Below, piece by piece: positions 18,301-25,815 of a DNA stretch of 64,000 nucleotides. The notes beneath the pieces are model-generated. The model saw nothing but the letters and a program-made list of their open reading frames with translations. It did not search any database and was not told the DNA's origin. This DNA is from Palsa-1033 sp963735455. GTDB taxonomy: Bacteria > Chloroflexota > Limnocylindria > Limnocylindrales > CSP1-4. The stretch's first letter is position 1, and every line of letters begins with the position of its first letter. Location: contig CAVTKZ010000001.1 of the NCBI GenBank assembly GCA_963735455.1, positions 316,834-380,833 on the forward strand, written 5' to 3'. A program made the translations under genes and the position numbers.

Positions 18301-19078
18301 AACCGCCACGAACACTTTTGGCGCGATCAACTTCCGTTCTGAGCCTTTTACGACTCGAGCCTTGCCAAACAACGCGCAGATTCTTCCGCAGGCGCCGCCT
18401 CAGGGATATTCCCAGGCATTCTCAAACAGCCTTTACAATCCGCCGGCGGACCCGCAAACACCGGTATTTGTCGCTCCCGCAGGCGTGCCGACTCGATTCC
18501 GATTGGTGGTACCGAGTACGACGACGAGCAACGGGATCATGCCTCCGCCGGTATTCATTGTGCACGGACACAACTGGCAGGAAGAGCCGTACACGAACGG
18601 CGGAACGCAGATCGGAGACAATCGATTGTCGGAGCATGTTGGATCCATCGAGGCTGGGCCTAACCAGAAATTCGACCTGTTATTTGCGAGTGCGGGAGGA
18701 TCGGACAAGGTTCCCGGTGACTACCTTTACGACACTTATCAGACCGGTGGGGTCTTGGGCACCTGGGGCCTGTTCAGAGTCACAAAACATGCGGTTGTTA
18801 TCGAAAAGGCTCACTTGCTGCAAAACTACTTGACGGTCAATGGGTCGATTCAGTCCGTGACCACAAATGGCACCGGGCAATTGCCCAAACAACTGCAAAT
18901 ATTCGCTGCCGATGCTTCTCACGAAGGGGTTGAGCTGGGCAAAGCGGAAGTTGATTCCGATGGAAAGTGGTCATTCCGAGTAAAAACTGATCTCAAAGAA
19001 CCTGCCACGATTCAAGTAACGGCAGTCAGCGATAAAGGTGATATCGGAGCTACCACCTTCGGGAAGATCGTGCCTTAA
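12344..19078 (+). CDS. Giant exported multicopper oxidase-like protein (2244 aa)
   Basis: Signal peptide (about 1-29, ending SVAMA) followed by several cupredoxin domains. Domain-one block: TVNAQVIALDQPWMWNRLG. A copper-site pair lies at residues ~674-745: HVHHLHAHQWLH and IFHCHFYPHFAQGMWALW, matching the multicopper L3/L4 patterns. A second set is FWHTNLVPN ... GQHIHLVKFD (~1053-1087) and TVFTHDHFSPSTHQQAGLYA (~1208). More cupredoxin-like segments follow at ~1557 (HTQSHAFEIHGVKW) and ~2069 (VFIVHGHNWQEEPY). Residues ~1783-1846 are a foreign-looking Thr/Ser/Gly repeat domain (VTGLAATAELVVGM). The C-terminus is an Ig-like domain. Large oxidases of this sort include MofA/MnxG/McoA, linked to Mn(II) oxidation; that role is possible here but unproven. 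Confidence 0.85.
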   Translation: MKHLKKLSKPCAIGILALIGSFGSVAMAEESSFACNRTVNAQVIALDQPWMWNRLGAAQPGGMIYALYGDVVKLDGSELPDPWKLSADQRRDLALKLVGNVRLRDEKRARPLVLRANKGDCLAITFWNLLSPEPKTGTAFNPKLRSTVQRANDKLAPLDLTTVSSATRWAGIHANGIELVGSIGSDASWVGENPNGLAKPGEVLGYKWYAAEEGTFLIYSPSDMESGEQAQAGLFGAINVEPEGAEWYRSQVTHDDLEEATLAEGDLKEHYRTLEKAEVVTDPLGQAPVAPAGFIKEALINREPDKRSSVDVYVKDSTGQGGGHIYTSDLQPLVYYHAIYGPTWKRTYQRGRPVLQMLQAVPLGDALYDEPLKPSPSNYVQELQDLDAGIIPGALREIFAQTLKMELSPGAKVTEQYRYSWLITDKGIAYLVAADQIDKQAGYRVRIFKAELVLISSDLTAVITGPNAGRFSYANTSPTFRTNPASPDRRQPYREFTIIYHQAFFATQAFAQWANDNLANVMQAGGDNFAINYGSAAIGPEIVANRLGVGPMGNADAVDLKFEEFFLSGWAVGDPAMVVDVPANAPNPLVSNPDEHRQIRTQVPPGSPAAVYAALDGKPRPATSVPPQSDDFAPLSKAQATKAFFPDDPSNVYHSYMDDHVKFRILHAGAGPAHVHHLHAHQWLHSPDSDDGHYLDSQLIIPGTAYTLEIAYGGSGNRNKTVGDSIFHCHFYPHFAQGMWALWRVHDVFEAGTVLDEKGIPVAGVNRALPDGEIARGTPIPAIVPLPTLAMAPTPAKVELTDLSPWYGKPVGQGRRVNVLPETEPGTDIVMKGPDGKPVYKNPGYPFFIPGVSGHRSPHPPLGFAWLEDPNTGEPIINTDKEKVYLDGGLPRHLVLDGKIVNEFQTRWDFTKDFVALDKQGNLQPGGGLDAFRLPEEGTPVELAAMKAHATRSTPSSQPNGEPGNFILNGLPPTPGAPYADPTVTDFGNANIHRRRYQAAVIQVNAVLNKEGWHFPQQRMISLWQDVASTMSGKRPPQPLFFRSNTQDTIQFWHTNLVPNYYELDDFQVRTPTDVIGQHIHLVKFDVTASDGASNGYNYESGTFSPEEVRERIYAINEVGGLYAFDLGSGYVNKSAPQEKLMVKKVSDYYPPPGSKVALAGGVPVITPAGESVFGKPPKGEDWNGAQTTVELWAVDPLLNNEGVDRTLRTVFTHDHFSPSTHQQAGLYAGLVIEPEDSSWYLPDGTRMNTRLDGGPTSWHGYVVPQDPKESYREFMLEFQDMQLAYAKGSLDDRSSLIFDPRKTKVPSAAFDLSQTGQINAFQYYVDELNNQRLPIGKNGTAGQEVAGFTDLFLEFGVPLSPQAKVEVNEKNVQWTITEAAGQVNGGDHYIVRAVRQNQNINGVNVPVIVQMPVYTPDISPSWSDAKFALNSPTDGANQSNGIQPNGVPFPQLVSQNQIGTYSLNYRNEPVPFRLANLSAKPPVVSPMNIPEEQSDPALVFASIPRADPNLNIQPDGKVTGFPSPLVPNAQPDDPYTPLLEAYANDKVQIRTLVGAHTQSHAFEIHGVKWLFEPSYKNSGYRNAQLMGLSEHFEMLFDLPPTTIEHSDVKELPKFADYFYSPSSGIVGLSNGLWGIMRAYGRYVEGVHVLPNNEQPPSAGNVDLFEQGYSEAKKTGGPTREFDVTAVTASVLKDGKLVFNGRDPNNELSTPDAVLFVRTSDLGSGKLKEGAPIEPLILRAAAGDWIKVTVRNGFDPKSPVFGPANTNTLPYGTPFNRSSQSQGGTLTSGSTSVTGLAATAELVVGMFVSGTGIAPGTIISQIDSGTQITLSIAATANGAQTLTFDPDLVPLVPLRTSYRVGLHPQLVAYNPLNANGLIVGFNPQSKLVAPLDKPQDFYWYAGEVVSDRSGTKVEQATPIEFGATNLVGADQMIQPQFGMVGALIVEPEGSSWVEGITTRAAATVTKTDGTSFREFVVVDQNMVANSTATNTFGAINFRSEPFTTRALPNNAQILPQAPPQGYSQAFSNSLYNPPADPQTPVFVAPAGVPTRFRLVVPSTTTSNGIMPPPVFIVHGHNWQEEPYTNGGTQIGDNRLSEHVGSIEAGPNQKFDLLFASAGGSDKVPGDYLYDTYQTGGVLGTWGLFRVTKHAVVIEKAHLLQNYLTVNGSIQSVTTNGTGQLPKQLQIFAADASHEGVELGKAEVDSDGKWSFRVKTDLKEPATIQVTAVSDKGDIGATTFGKIVP

Positions 19079-19174
19079 ACCTAAACTCCGAAATTGAGGA
19101 CTGGCCCTTCGTGCCCGTCCTCGAAAAATCCTGATGTTTCACAATCAGAATAACGGATCAACAGTGCACTGCGT

Positions 19175-20032
19175 GTGTGGGAAATCGGAATTCTAGTCGG
19201 CGGTTCCCCATTGAGGTTGGGATCAGGTGATCGATGCAGGAATCCTGCGGTGACTGCTAGTGACGTCACCGATATCGAAGCGGTTTTCGTTGCGGATCCG
19301 TTTATGATCTTGCGGAAAGGCCTTTGGTATCTTTTTTTCGAAGTGTTGCGGAAAGACAATCTTTTGGGCGAGATCGGTCTGGCTGTTAGTAATGATTTAC
19401 TGGCCTGGAAATATCAGAAGATCGTTCTGCGCGAATCATTCCATCTTTCCTACCCGTGTGTTTTCGAGTGGGAAGGGAGTTACTATATGATTCCTGAGAC
19501 CCTGGGTGCGGGTGAGGTCCGCCTTTACAAAAGCCGGGATTTCCCCTTCGATTGGCAGGTCGTCCGCTCTCTGATCAAGGGACCTCATGCCGATCCATCG
19601 ATCTTTCGTTCCGGAGACAGATGGTGGATGTTCGCATGCGACACCCCCTTCACGCACCAGTCTCTCCGTTTATACAGTGCGCCGCAACTTGAAGGGCCGT
19701 GGGAAGAGCATCAGGAGAGTCCCATAGTCCAGAACGACGCCGGGATTGCCCGACCGGCGGGCCGAGTTCTCACCTTCGACGGCCGGCCGATTCGCTTCGC
19801 GCAAGACTGTTCGCGACAATATGGAGACCAGGTGTGGGCGTTTGAGATCACCCACCTGACCAGGGGGAGCTACAGCGAACGGCTCGCTTTGCCCGAGGCG
19901 ATCATCGGGGCTGGAATCAGAGGGAATTGGCGGACCAGCCGGATGCATCATATCGATGCGCACGCGAGTTCCGCCGGCAACTGGATAGCCTGCGTCGATG
20001 GTTGGCGTGCTCCGGAGGACTGCGCCTTATAA
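19175..20032 (+). CDS. GINT1-like five-bladed propeller glycan enzyme
   Basis: 285 residues resembling the N-terminal domain of glucosamine inositolphosphorylceramide transferase and GH43-type beta-propellers. Blocks: FVADPFMI, WYLFFEVL, GEIGLAVSNDLLAWKYQKIV, YPCVFEWEGSYYMIPET, VRLYKSRDFPFDW, DPSIF, RWWMF and ARPAGR. The start is probably GTG 19175 with no clear ribosome site; GTG 19163 is in frame. Bacterial homologues sit in glycan-biosynthesis loci, often joined to a formyltransferase that is absent here. Likely acts on a surface glycan. Confidence 0.75.
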   Translation: MWEIGILVGGSPLRLGSGDRCRNPAVTASDVTDIEAVFVADPFMILRKGLWYLFFEVLRKDNLLGEIGLAVSNDLLAWKYQKIVLRESFHLSYPCVFEWEGSYYMIPETLGAGEVRLYKSRDFPFDWQVVRSLIKGPHADPSIFRSGDRWWMFACDTPFTHQSLRLYSAPQLEGPWEEHQESPIVQNDAGIARPAGRVLTFDGRPIRFAQDCSRQYGDQVWAFEITHLTRGSYSERLALPEAIIGAGIRGNWRTSRMHHIDAHASSAGNWIACVDGWRAPEDCAL

Positions 20033-20144
20033 AGAGATCACTCCTGTCCAAGAAGCGTTCCAAAAGAGGACTGAAAGGAAGGCTTTTGTTTCTGATTAGG
20101 TTAAATCGGATGCGCTTCCTGGGCGTTCCCGCGCAACGGCGGAG

Positions 20145-20373
20145 GTAGGGACGCGCTCCCGCTTGATCCGCCTCAGCAGGTCCAATGGTCAGGTCCGGTG
20201 TAGCCCGCCTCCGATGGTAGATGCACTCCGGCGCGTCCGGCTTCGCAGGTCTGGAACGCGTCTGTGGACGTGCTGCGCCGGACGCGCCGGAACGCGGATA
20301 CGATCAGAGGCGCTGCACTGGATCTTAACCATCGGAGGTCCTGCCGCGGATCGCGCGGGAGCGCGTCCCATCC
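20145..20373. repeat. Family A palindromic repeat
   Basis: Starts GTAGGGACGCGCTCCCGC and ends with the complementary GCGCGGGAGCGCGTCCCA. Inner copies of GCGCGTCCGGC give nested hairpins. Confidence 0.75.
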
Positions 20374-20405
20374 CATCGGCATCGCCTCATCAGATCGTCA
20401 AACCT

Positions 20406-20687
20406 AGTGTACCGTCTCGCATATAATGGTGATGTCGCCGCAGGTCAGTTGGCTGTTTTTCAAGGCGGTCGAGCGGACAGCGCCCATATCTGGATTCATA
20501 CGGGTCGAGCGAGCAACGCAGAAAAACAGCCAACCGGCCGCGGCCCGGAGGGTTGCGTTGAAAATGGGCCGGCGGCCGCGTTGCTCGTCGGTTACGTATC
20601 GATTGAGATATGCGCCTTCGCTCGCGCCTTGCCGACGGCCCATTTTGAACGCAACGACATCGCCATTATATGCGAGACGGTACACCA
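20406..20687. mobile_element. MITE-like element, TAGTGYACCG family, copy 1
   Basis: About 280 bp bounded by ~32-bp inverted termini (left TGTACCGTCTCGCATATAAT, right its complement ending 20685). There is no transposase. Internal sequence contains CAGTTGGCTGTTTTTC and complementary GAAAAACAGCCAACCGG. A degenerate solo end follows at 20792-20837. The 20033-20942 gap is made of this, family A and solo ends; short frames across it are not genes. Confidence 0.75.
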
Positions 20688-20942
20688 GGGCCTCTTGGCT
20701 GAAGCGCGGTCTATACGACCGCGCAACGGCTCCAATCCAAGACTACCCGGTCCAACTAACGATTATTTTGGACAGCAGTGAGACGAGACCTTATACCGTC
20801 TCACAATGGTGATTTCGTTGCGTTGAAAATGGGCCGTGGGCAATGTAGCATACGTATCCTGCGTGTATCTTCTACAGGCTGGAAGCCTATGCTACTTTCA
20901 AGTCGCGCCGGCGGCAGCGCGCATATCTGAATCTATGCGTAT

Positions 20943-21671
20943 ATGCCAGACCGGACACTAGTTCAGAGTCTTTGGATCGGACGGAAACTCTCAGCCATGG
21001 AGAGGCTCTCGATCGCATCGTTTCTTGCCCACGGTCATGAATATCATCTTTATGTTTACGAAGAGATCGAGAATGCTCCAAAAGGAACTGTGCTAAAGGC
21101 GGCCGACGAGATTCTACCGGAATCGATGATTTTCCAGTACAGAAGCCACCCCAGCCATGCTGGGTTTTCGAATTTCTTTCGTTATAAGCTTTTGCTGAGC
21201 AGAGGCGGATGGTGGGTAGATACCGATGTTGTCTGTTTGAAGCCTTTCGCGTTCGAGGACCCGCACGTATTTGCGTCCGAACGGGTTAGCGGGCACGAAG
21301 TTCCGACGACTGCGGTGCTTAAGGCGCCACCTGGAAGCGAGGTCATGGCATTTAACTGGGAAATATGCCAGTCGTGTCCCGATCCGACCGATGTGGTCTG
21401 GGGCGAGCACGGGCCTCAACTGATGGAGAGAGTAATCGCAAAATTCGGGCTGCGATCTTTGGTCAAAGCTGCGCAAGTTTTCTGTCCGCTTGCCTATGAC
21501 GAATGGGAGGAGGTGCTTTCGTCCGAGAATGCGAGGTTTGTCGACGAAAATACTCACAGTATCCATCTTTGGAACGAGATGTGGCGCCGCGGCGGCCGCG
21601 ATAAGGAGGCTTCCTATGCTCCGAATTGCCTCTACGAACGGCTCAAGGCAACTTTTTTGTCGCGATGCTAA
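20943..21671 (+). CDS. GT32-type glycosyltransferase (DXD sugar-binding)
   Basis: 242 residues. VQSLWIGRKLSAMERLSI and HEYHLYVYE start the fold; FSNFFRYKLLLSRGGWWVDT leads into the metal-binding DTD, followed by PHVFASERV. HSIHLWNEMWRR near the C-terminus matches the family ending. Such enzymes transfer hexoses to glycolipids or polysaccharides. Its last seven bases overlap the next gene (ATGCTAA), so the two are coupled. Confidence 0.85.
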   Translation: MPDRTLVQSLWIGRKLSAMERLSIASFLAHGHEYHLYVYEEIENAPKGTVLKAADEILPESMIFQYRSHPSHAGFSNFFRYKLLLSRGGWWVDTDVVCLKPFAFEDPHVFASERVSGHEVPTTAVLKAPPGSEVMAFNWEICQSCPDPTDVVWGEHGPQLMERVIAKFGLRSLVKAAQVFCPLAYDEWEEVLSSENARFVDENTHSIHLWNEMWRRGGRDKEASYAPNCLYERLKATFLSRC

Positions 21672-22618
21672 AACTGATTGTGGCGCCGAAAACGGCGCTG
21701 AGAGGTTATATCAGCCGTGAGTTTTTCTTTATTATTGAGAGTCTCGAACTCCGCTTCGGCTGGAGGCAAATAGAAGCTTGGGAATTGGCGAATGATAGCC
21801 GTTCATTGCGGACGATTCTTCTGGATAGATTGGGAAGCATTCCGGAGGTGATTCTATTTTGGGAGCAGTATGAGCTCTTTACGTCGCGGGCGAGGGAACT
21901 TTGGCGGCTTGGCATCCAAACCGGTATTTGGGCCGATGACATCCATTCGTTCAGCGACGCGGCGCGGCTTGGTCGTGCGGTGCCATTCGTCCTGGCAGAC
22001 AAGGTCTTAGCCGCTTATGCAAACCGGTTTGAGGAATTCTATCCGTTTGTCAGGAAAGGCGCCGACCTCATCTGGGTGCCTCACTCCGCATCAGCGGATT
22101 TCGTAGTTCCCCTAAACGAAACGCCTGAAGCCGCTGTATTTATCAGTGGAGCGATGACGAGCCATTATCCGATGCGCCGTCAGGTGAAGGCCCTTCATGA
22201 GGAAAGCTGCATGCCGATCGTTTTTTTTGAGCATCCCGGTTATCATTGCGAGTTCGACCACGAATCGGATGAGAGAGTTGGCAATGGATACGCGAGAAAT
22301 ATCGCCCGGCACCTCGCGGCGTTTACCGACGGACTAATTTATGGCTATCTTGTGGCGAAGTTTTTTGAAATACCGGCCACCGGCGCTCTTCTGCTCGGAG
22401 AAGGAAGGATGAATGGTGCGCTTGCGGGTCTGGGCTTTCGCGATGGCGTACATTATCTCTCAGTCGGCCCGGAGAACCTCAAGGCGCGCATTGAAGAAGT
22501 ATTGGACCGAAGGAATCGAAAGGCGATCGACGAGATCCGGCGGCGAGGTCAGAAACTCGTGCTGGAGCGTCACCTGGTCGAGCATAGAGCAAAACAGATT
22601 GATGAAGTATTCGGCTGA
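21665..22618 (+). CDS. Glycosyltransferase-like protein
   Basis: About 317 residues from ATG 21665, inside the stop of the GT32 gene. The N-terminal half is weakly conserved (VILFWEQYELF, GIWADDIHSF). The C-terminal half has a GT-B-like nucleotide-sugar domain: VFISGAMTSHYPMR, HPGYH, FTDGLIYGYLVAKFFEIPAT, GALLLGEG and FRDGVHYLSVGPENLKARI. Likely acts with the GT32 enzyme on the same glycan. Confidence 0.75.
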   Translation: MLKLIVAPKTALRGYISREFFFIIESLELRFGWRQIEAWELANDSRSLRTILLDRLGSIPEVILFWEQYELFTSRARELWRLGIQTGIWADDIHSFSDAARLGRAVPFVLADKVLAAYANRFEEFYPFVRKGADLIWVPHSASADFVVPLNETPEAAVFISGAMTSHYPMRRQVKALHEESCMPIVFFEHPGYHCEFDHESDERVGNGYARNIARHLAAFTDGLIYGYLVAKFFEIPATGALLLGEGRMNGALAGLGFRDGVHYLSVGPENLKARIEEVLDRRNRKAIDEIRRRGQKLVLERHLVEHRAKQIDEVFG

Positions 22619-22624
22619 ATCGAT

Positions 22625-22693
22625 GTAAGCGAAGGCTCCAGCCTTTGCCTGCCCGGCTCACCACGGGATGCAAAGGCTGGAGCCTTCGCTTAC
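22625..22693. repeat. Palindromic repeat, family C, copy 2
   Basis: Both arms (GTAAGCGAAGGCTCCAGCCT and complement) match 6357-6424. Confidence 0.8.
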
Positions 22694-22722
22694 GGCTTCT
22701 CTCTCGTCCCTCGAAAATCCCT

Positions 22723-22757
22723 GCTCTTGGACAGACGCGCAGCGTCTGTCCAAGAGC
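22723..22757. terminator. Perfect 16-bp hairpin between convergent genes
   Basis: GCTCTTGGACAGACGC, loop GCA, GCGTCTGTCCAAGAGC, then TTTC. It lies between the converging glycosyltransferase and CuA genes. The stem is a variant of the hairpin at 2931-2965. Confidence 0.6.
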
Positions 22758-22919
22758 TTTCTAACACCCAATGAGTTCGGCGGTTGGTCTGACGCCGGAT
22801 TGCGTCGGCAACATAAGATTGTCTATGGCAGTAGGGAGCGTCCCCTCCGCTGATCTAAGCCACAAATTCTGCGAGAACGCCGACGAGAAGCTGACGAGTT
22901 CCAAATTCGGAGTTTAGGC

Positions 22920-23822
22920 TTAAAAGCGACAGAGGCGAACGGCGGCACGACGGTCCCTACCGTGGATGCGTTGCTCTATATAATACCACTTGTCGAATTC
23001 CGCCTGGGAGACGACCTCAATCTGCGCCTTCATATTATAATGCCCTGAGCCGCATAGCTGGCTGCAGGCCAGTTGGTAGCTTCCGATTTTTGTCGGAATG
23101 AACCATACCCAATCGATGGTCCGGCCCGGAACCGCATCCTGGTAAATACGAAATTGCGGAATATAGAAGCCGTGTATGACGTCCCTGGAATTGAGACGTA
23201 TCCGAACGGGTTTGTTCACCGGCAGTTCGAACACCCCGGATTGTAAATCGTCCTTCGTCACCGGATCGGTTGGATCGTTTCCGAACATATTATCAGCGCT
23301 GATCAGTTTCGCATCTGATCGGCCTAGTTTGCCGGTCGGCCCCGGATATTGAAAGGTGAACCCAAACTGGTAGGCCGTAACCGCAATCTCCATTGCGTCC
23401 GGCGGCGGTTCTCTGTGGATGACGTTCAACCACAAATGATTGCTGTAACCCCAAAGGCCGATAAAGATCGCTGTCGGTATCGCCGTCCAAACAACTTCCA
23501 GGCGATTGTGGCCGTGGCTATAGATGGCTCGCACGCCTCTTCTCGCTCGATACCGAATCAGAAAATAAATATAAACCACCTGGGTCAGGATAAATACGCC
23601 ACCTGTCAGATAGTAAATAAAATAGGTAAGCTGATCGATCTGCTCGCCACTCTTGGTCGCTACGTCCGGCATCCACCAAAGACCCGAAGTACGCGGCGCT
23701 CCGTAGGCTGACCCGCCTATCGCGAGAAACAAACCAACCAGCGCGGCAATGAAACCCTTTTTACGGGACAGGACCTGGCTGATACGCTGCTCGTCAAAAA
23801 GATGAATGGTTCGCGGCGCCAT
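22920..23822 (-). CDS. coxB: Cytochrome c oxidase subunit II-like CuA protein
   Basis: 300 residues. Signal or first membrane helix ~22-42, then two membrane helices (FIYYLTGGVFILTQVVYIYF; VVWTAIPTAIFIGLWGYSNH) and a periplasmic cupredoxin domain. CuA ligands are visible: His in DVIHGFYIP and the Cys-x3-Cys-x3-His-x2-Met run CSQLCGSGHYNM around residues 251-262. It accepts electrons from cytochrome c and passes them to subunit I, but no subunit I is nearby. It starts 29 bases inside the end of the ModB-ModC fusion gene, so it appears co-transcribed with Mo/W uptake. The short basic tail RDRRAAVRLCRF may be repeat-derived. Confidence 0.88.
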   Translation of the reverse strand: MAPRTIHLFDEQRISQVLSRKKGFIAALVGLFLAIGGSAYGAPRTSGLWWMPDVATKSGEQIDQLTYFIYYLTGGVFILTQVVYIYFLIRYRARRGVRAIYSHGHNRLEVVWTAIPTAIFIGLWGYSNHLWLNVIHREPPPDAMEIAVTAYQFGFTFQYPGPTGKLGRSDAKLISADNMFGNDPTDPVTKDDLQSGVFELPVNKPVRIRLNSRDVIHGFYIPQFRIYQDAVPGRTIDWVWFIPTKIGSYQLACSQLCGSGHYNMKAQIEVVSQAEFDKWYYIEQRIHGRDRRAAVRLCRF

Positions 23823-25815
23823 TCGTTTCTTGCTTCATGATTTGGATTGAGCTCTGTGGCAAAAACAGGCTAACGGATTCTCGCTCGCTCCAGCGCACTG
23901 GCGGCCGTTCGCTATGAACTTCTTCTACCTCCCAGTAATCCGGGCATGCTCCGTTTCCAACGACTACGGCGAGTCGGTCACCGGTTGGACGAGGCCATAT
24001 GGCGTCGATTACGCCGCCCATAACCGTCCCGGGCGGCAGAGAATCGCAATCCAAACGGCGGACCGCTGTGACGGCGGACGGGTTAACGAAGAAATCGACA
24101 GTCGCGCCGGGCACAAGAGGCCCGGGAGGCGCGGACAAAGCGAAACACTGGTACTTGATCAAATTCGCTTCAGGCGTTGATTCCATGACCTGTCCTCGAA
24201 ATGTGTTCCGAAAGCCGAGCAGCCTGGCCGCCAATGCGGAAGCCGGGGAACCAAAAACGTCTTCACGCCGTCCCTGCTGCAGGACTCGTCCTCCATCGAT
24301 AACGATCACTTCCTCGACCAACTCATAAGCCTCCTGTGGATCGTGGGTGACCAGCACCACAGAAAGATCAAGTTGCCGCAGTATTCGGAGTAGTTCGCGC
24401 CGAAGATGCAAACGAAACGGCGTGTCCAACGAGGCGAAGGGTTCGTCCAGCAACAGGTAGTCGGGCTGACGTACCAGCGCGCGCGCCAGGGCTGTACGCT
24501 GTTGCTGACCGAAAGATAACTGACTCGGATAATGTTCATGCAAGCCTTCGAGTCCCAAAAGCCGAATCACCTGAGCAACCCTTCCTATGTCTGCAGCTTT
24601 GGTCCTGGTAGCAAACAGAATGTTCTGCCAGACCGTCATGTGCGGGAAGAGAGCGAAATGTTGAGGGACATACCCGATATGACGCTCGTCGGGGTGCAGC
24701 CAGACTCCCTCGTGCGCGTCGAACAGGGTGCGCGTGCCGACCGTCAGGCGACCTTCCGATGGCTGTATAAGGCCTGCTAGTACTTTTAGGAGAAGACTCT
24801 TTCCTGCGCCTGACGGCCCGAGGACGGCGACCCTGCGGCAGCGTGTCTGAAACTGCACATCAAGCCGGAAATCACCAAATTTGTGCACGATATCTGCCGT
24901 GATAGGAGCAGCGGTCTGACGGCGCGTAACGGGGGCAAAGTTGATGCCGTCCCATCGGAGATCATCCCGTTGCAGACCGGAGGAATCTCGAGAAGATGAG
25001 AGGTCGACCGCAGACTGGAAAGGAGAGTTCCCCGCGAACCATTGTCGGCGTGCCAACAAATGGGAGAGAGCCACTCCAGCAGATCCTACCGCCAGCATGA
25101 GCACCACCAAAGGAACCGTACTATTCAGTCCTGATTCTGAAAACTGAACCCAGGCCAAGACAGGCAGTGAATAAGGGTGATACGCGACCATGGCGGTCGC
25201 GCCGAACTCACCGACCGCCCTGACCCAGGATAGGGTGATGCCGCTACGGATGGCGGGCCATGCTAATCTCAGCGTGATACGCCAAAAAATTTCTACGGGC
25301 GATTTACCGAACGTGGTGGCCACTTGCTCCAGAGCCGGGTCAACATCTTCAAACGCTGTGCGCGCCGCAATAATGAGAAACGGGCTTGCCACGAATGCCT
25401 GAGCCGCGATGATGGCCGGCAGGTTGTCTGTCAATGGAGGGAGCCCCATTTGAGAGAGCCAGCCGCCGACCGGTGCATAGGGACCGAAGGCCATAAGTAA
25501 CAAAATGCCGGATACCGACGGGGGAAGCGCGAGTGGAATCTGAACTAGCAGCGTGACAAATGTCTTACCGGGAAAGTCGCGGCGCGCCAGGAGGTAGGAG
25601 AGGGGAACTCCGAATAGTAATAACAGTATGCTCGTTATTGTGGCGGTCTCGGCAGACACTGCTGCGGCGGCGAGCACCACGGGATTCAACAACCCGTTTA
25701 ACGAACCGATCGATACCCGGGGTAGAAGACTCGCCAGCGGCAGTATGAGGTAAGCGAGCAAAAGCCCGCCCAACATGACGAATACCGGAGGTACGGGTTG
25801 AAGAACCCGCTTCAT
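23794..25815 (-). CDS. modBC: Molybdate/tungstate-type ABC transporter permease-ATPase fusion
   Basis: 673 residues. Residues ~1-260 are a ModB/CysT-type permease with about six membrane helices and the cytoplasmic loop (DPALEQVATTFGKSPVEIFW). Residues ~310-530 form an ABC ATPase with Walker A GPSGAGKS (~331), signature LSFGQQQR (~432), Walker B YLLLDEPFASLD (~454) and the switch THD (~489). The end resembles an oxyanion-transporter regulatory (MOP/TOBE) domain. Permease and ATPase are usually separate, so this is a genuine fusion. ATG at 25815 overlaps the binding-protein stop (ATGA). Mo/W specificity is inferred from the WtpA/ModA-like partner. Confidence 0.88.
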   Translation of the reverse strand: MKRVLQPVPPVFVMLGGLLLAYLILPLASLLPRVSIGSLNGLLNPVVLAAAAVSAETATITSILLLLFGVPLSYLLARRDFPGKTFVTLLVQIPLALPPSVSGILLLMAFGPYAPVGGWLSQMGLPPLTDNLPAIIAAQAFVASPFLIIAARTAFEDVDPALEQVATTFGKSPVEIFWRITLRLAWPAIRSGITLSWVRAVGEFGATAMVAYHPYSLPVLAWVQFSESGLNSTVPLVVLMLAVGSAGVALSHLLARRQWFAGNSPFQSAVDLSSSRDSSGLQRDDLRWDGINFAPVTRRQTAAPITADIVHKFGDFRLDVQFQTRCRRVAVLGPSGAGKSLLLKVLAGLIQPSEGRLTVGTRTLFDAHEGVWLHPDERHIGYVPQHFALFPHMTVWQNILFATRTKAADIGRVAQVIRLLGLEGLHEHYPSQLSFGQQQRTALARALVRQPDYLLLDEPFASLDTPFRLHLRRELLRILRQLDLSVVLVTHDPQEAYELVEEVIVIDGGRVLQQGRREDVFGSPASALAARLLGFRNTFRGQVMESTPEANLIKYQCFALSAPPGPLVPGATVDFFVNPSAVTAVRRLDCDSLPPGTVMGGVIDAIWPRPTGDRLAVVVGNGACPDYWEVEEVHSERPPVRWSERESVSLFLPQSSIQIMKQETNGAANHSSF

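Noticed and set aside
20404..20812. Several 60-128-codon frames starting MYRLAYNGDV
   Set aside because: They are the translated inverted ends of the repeat family; the same words recur at 59013 because the DNA repeats.
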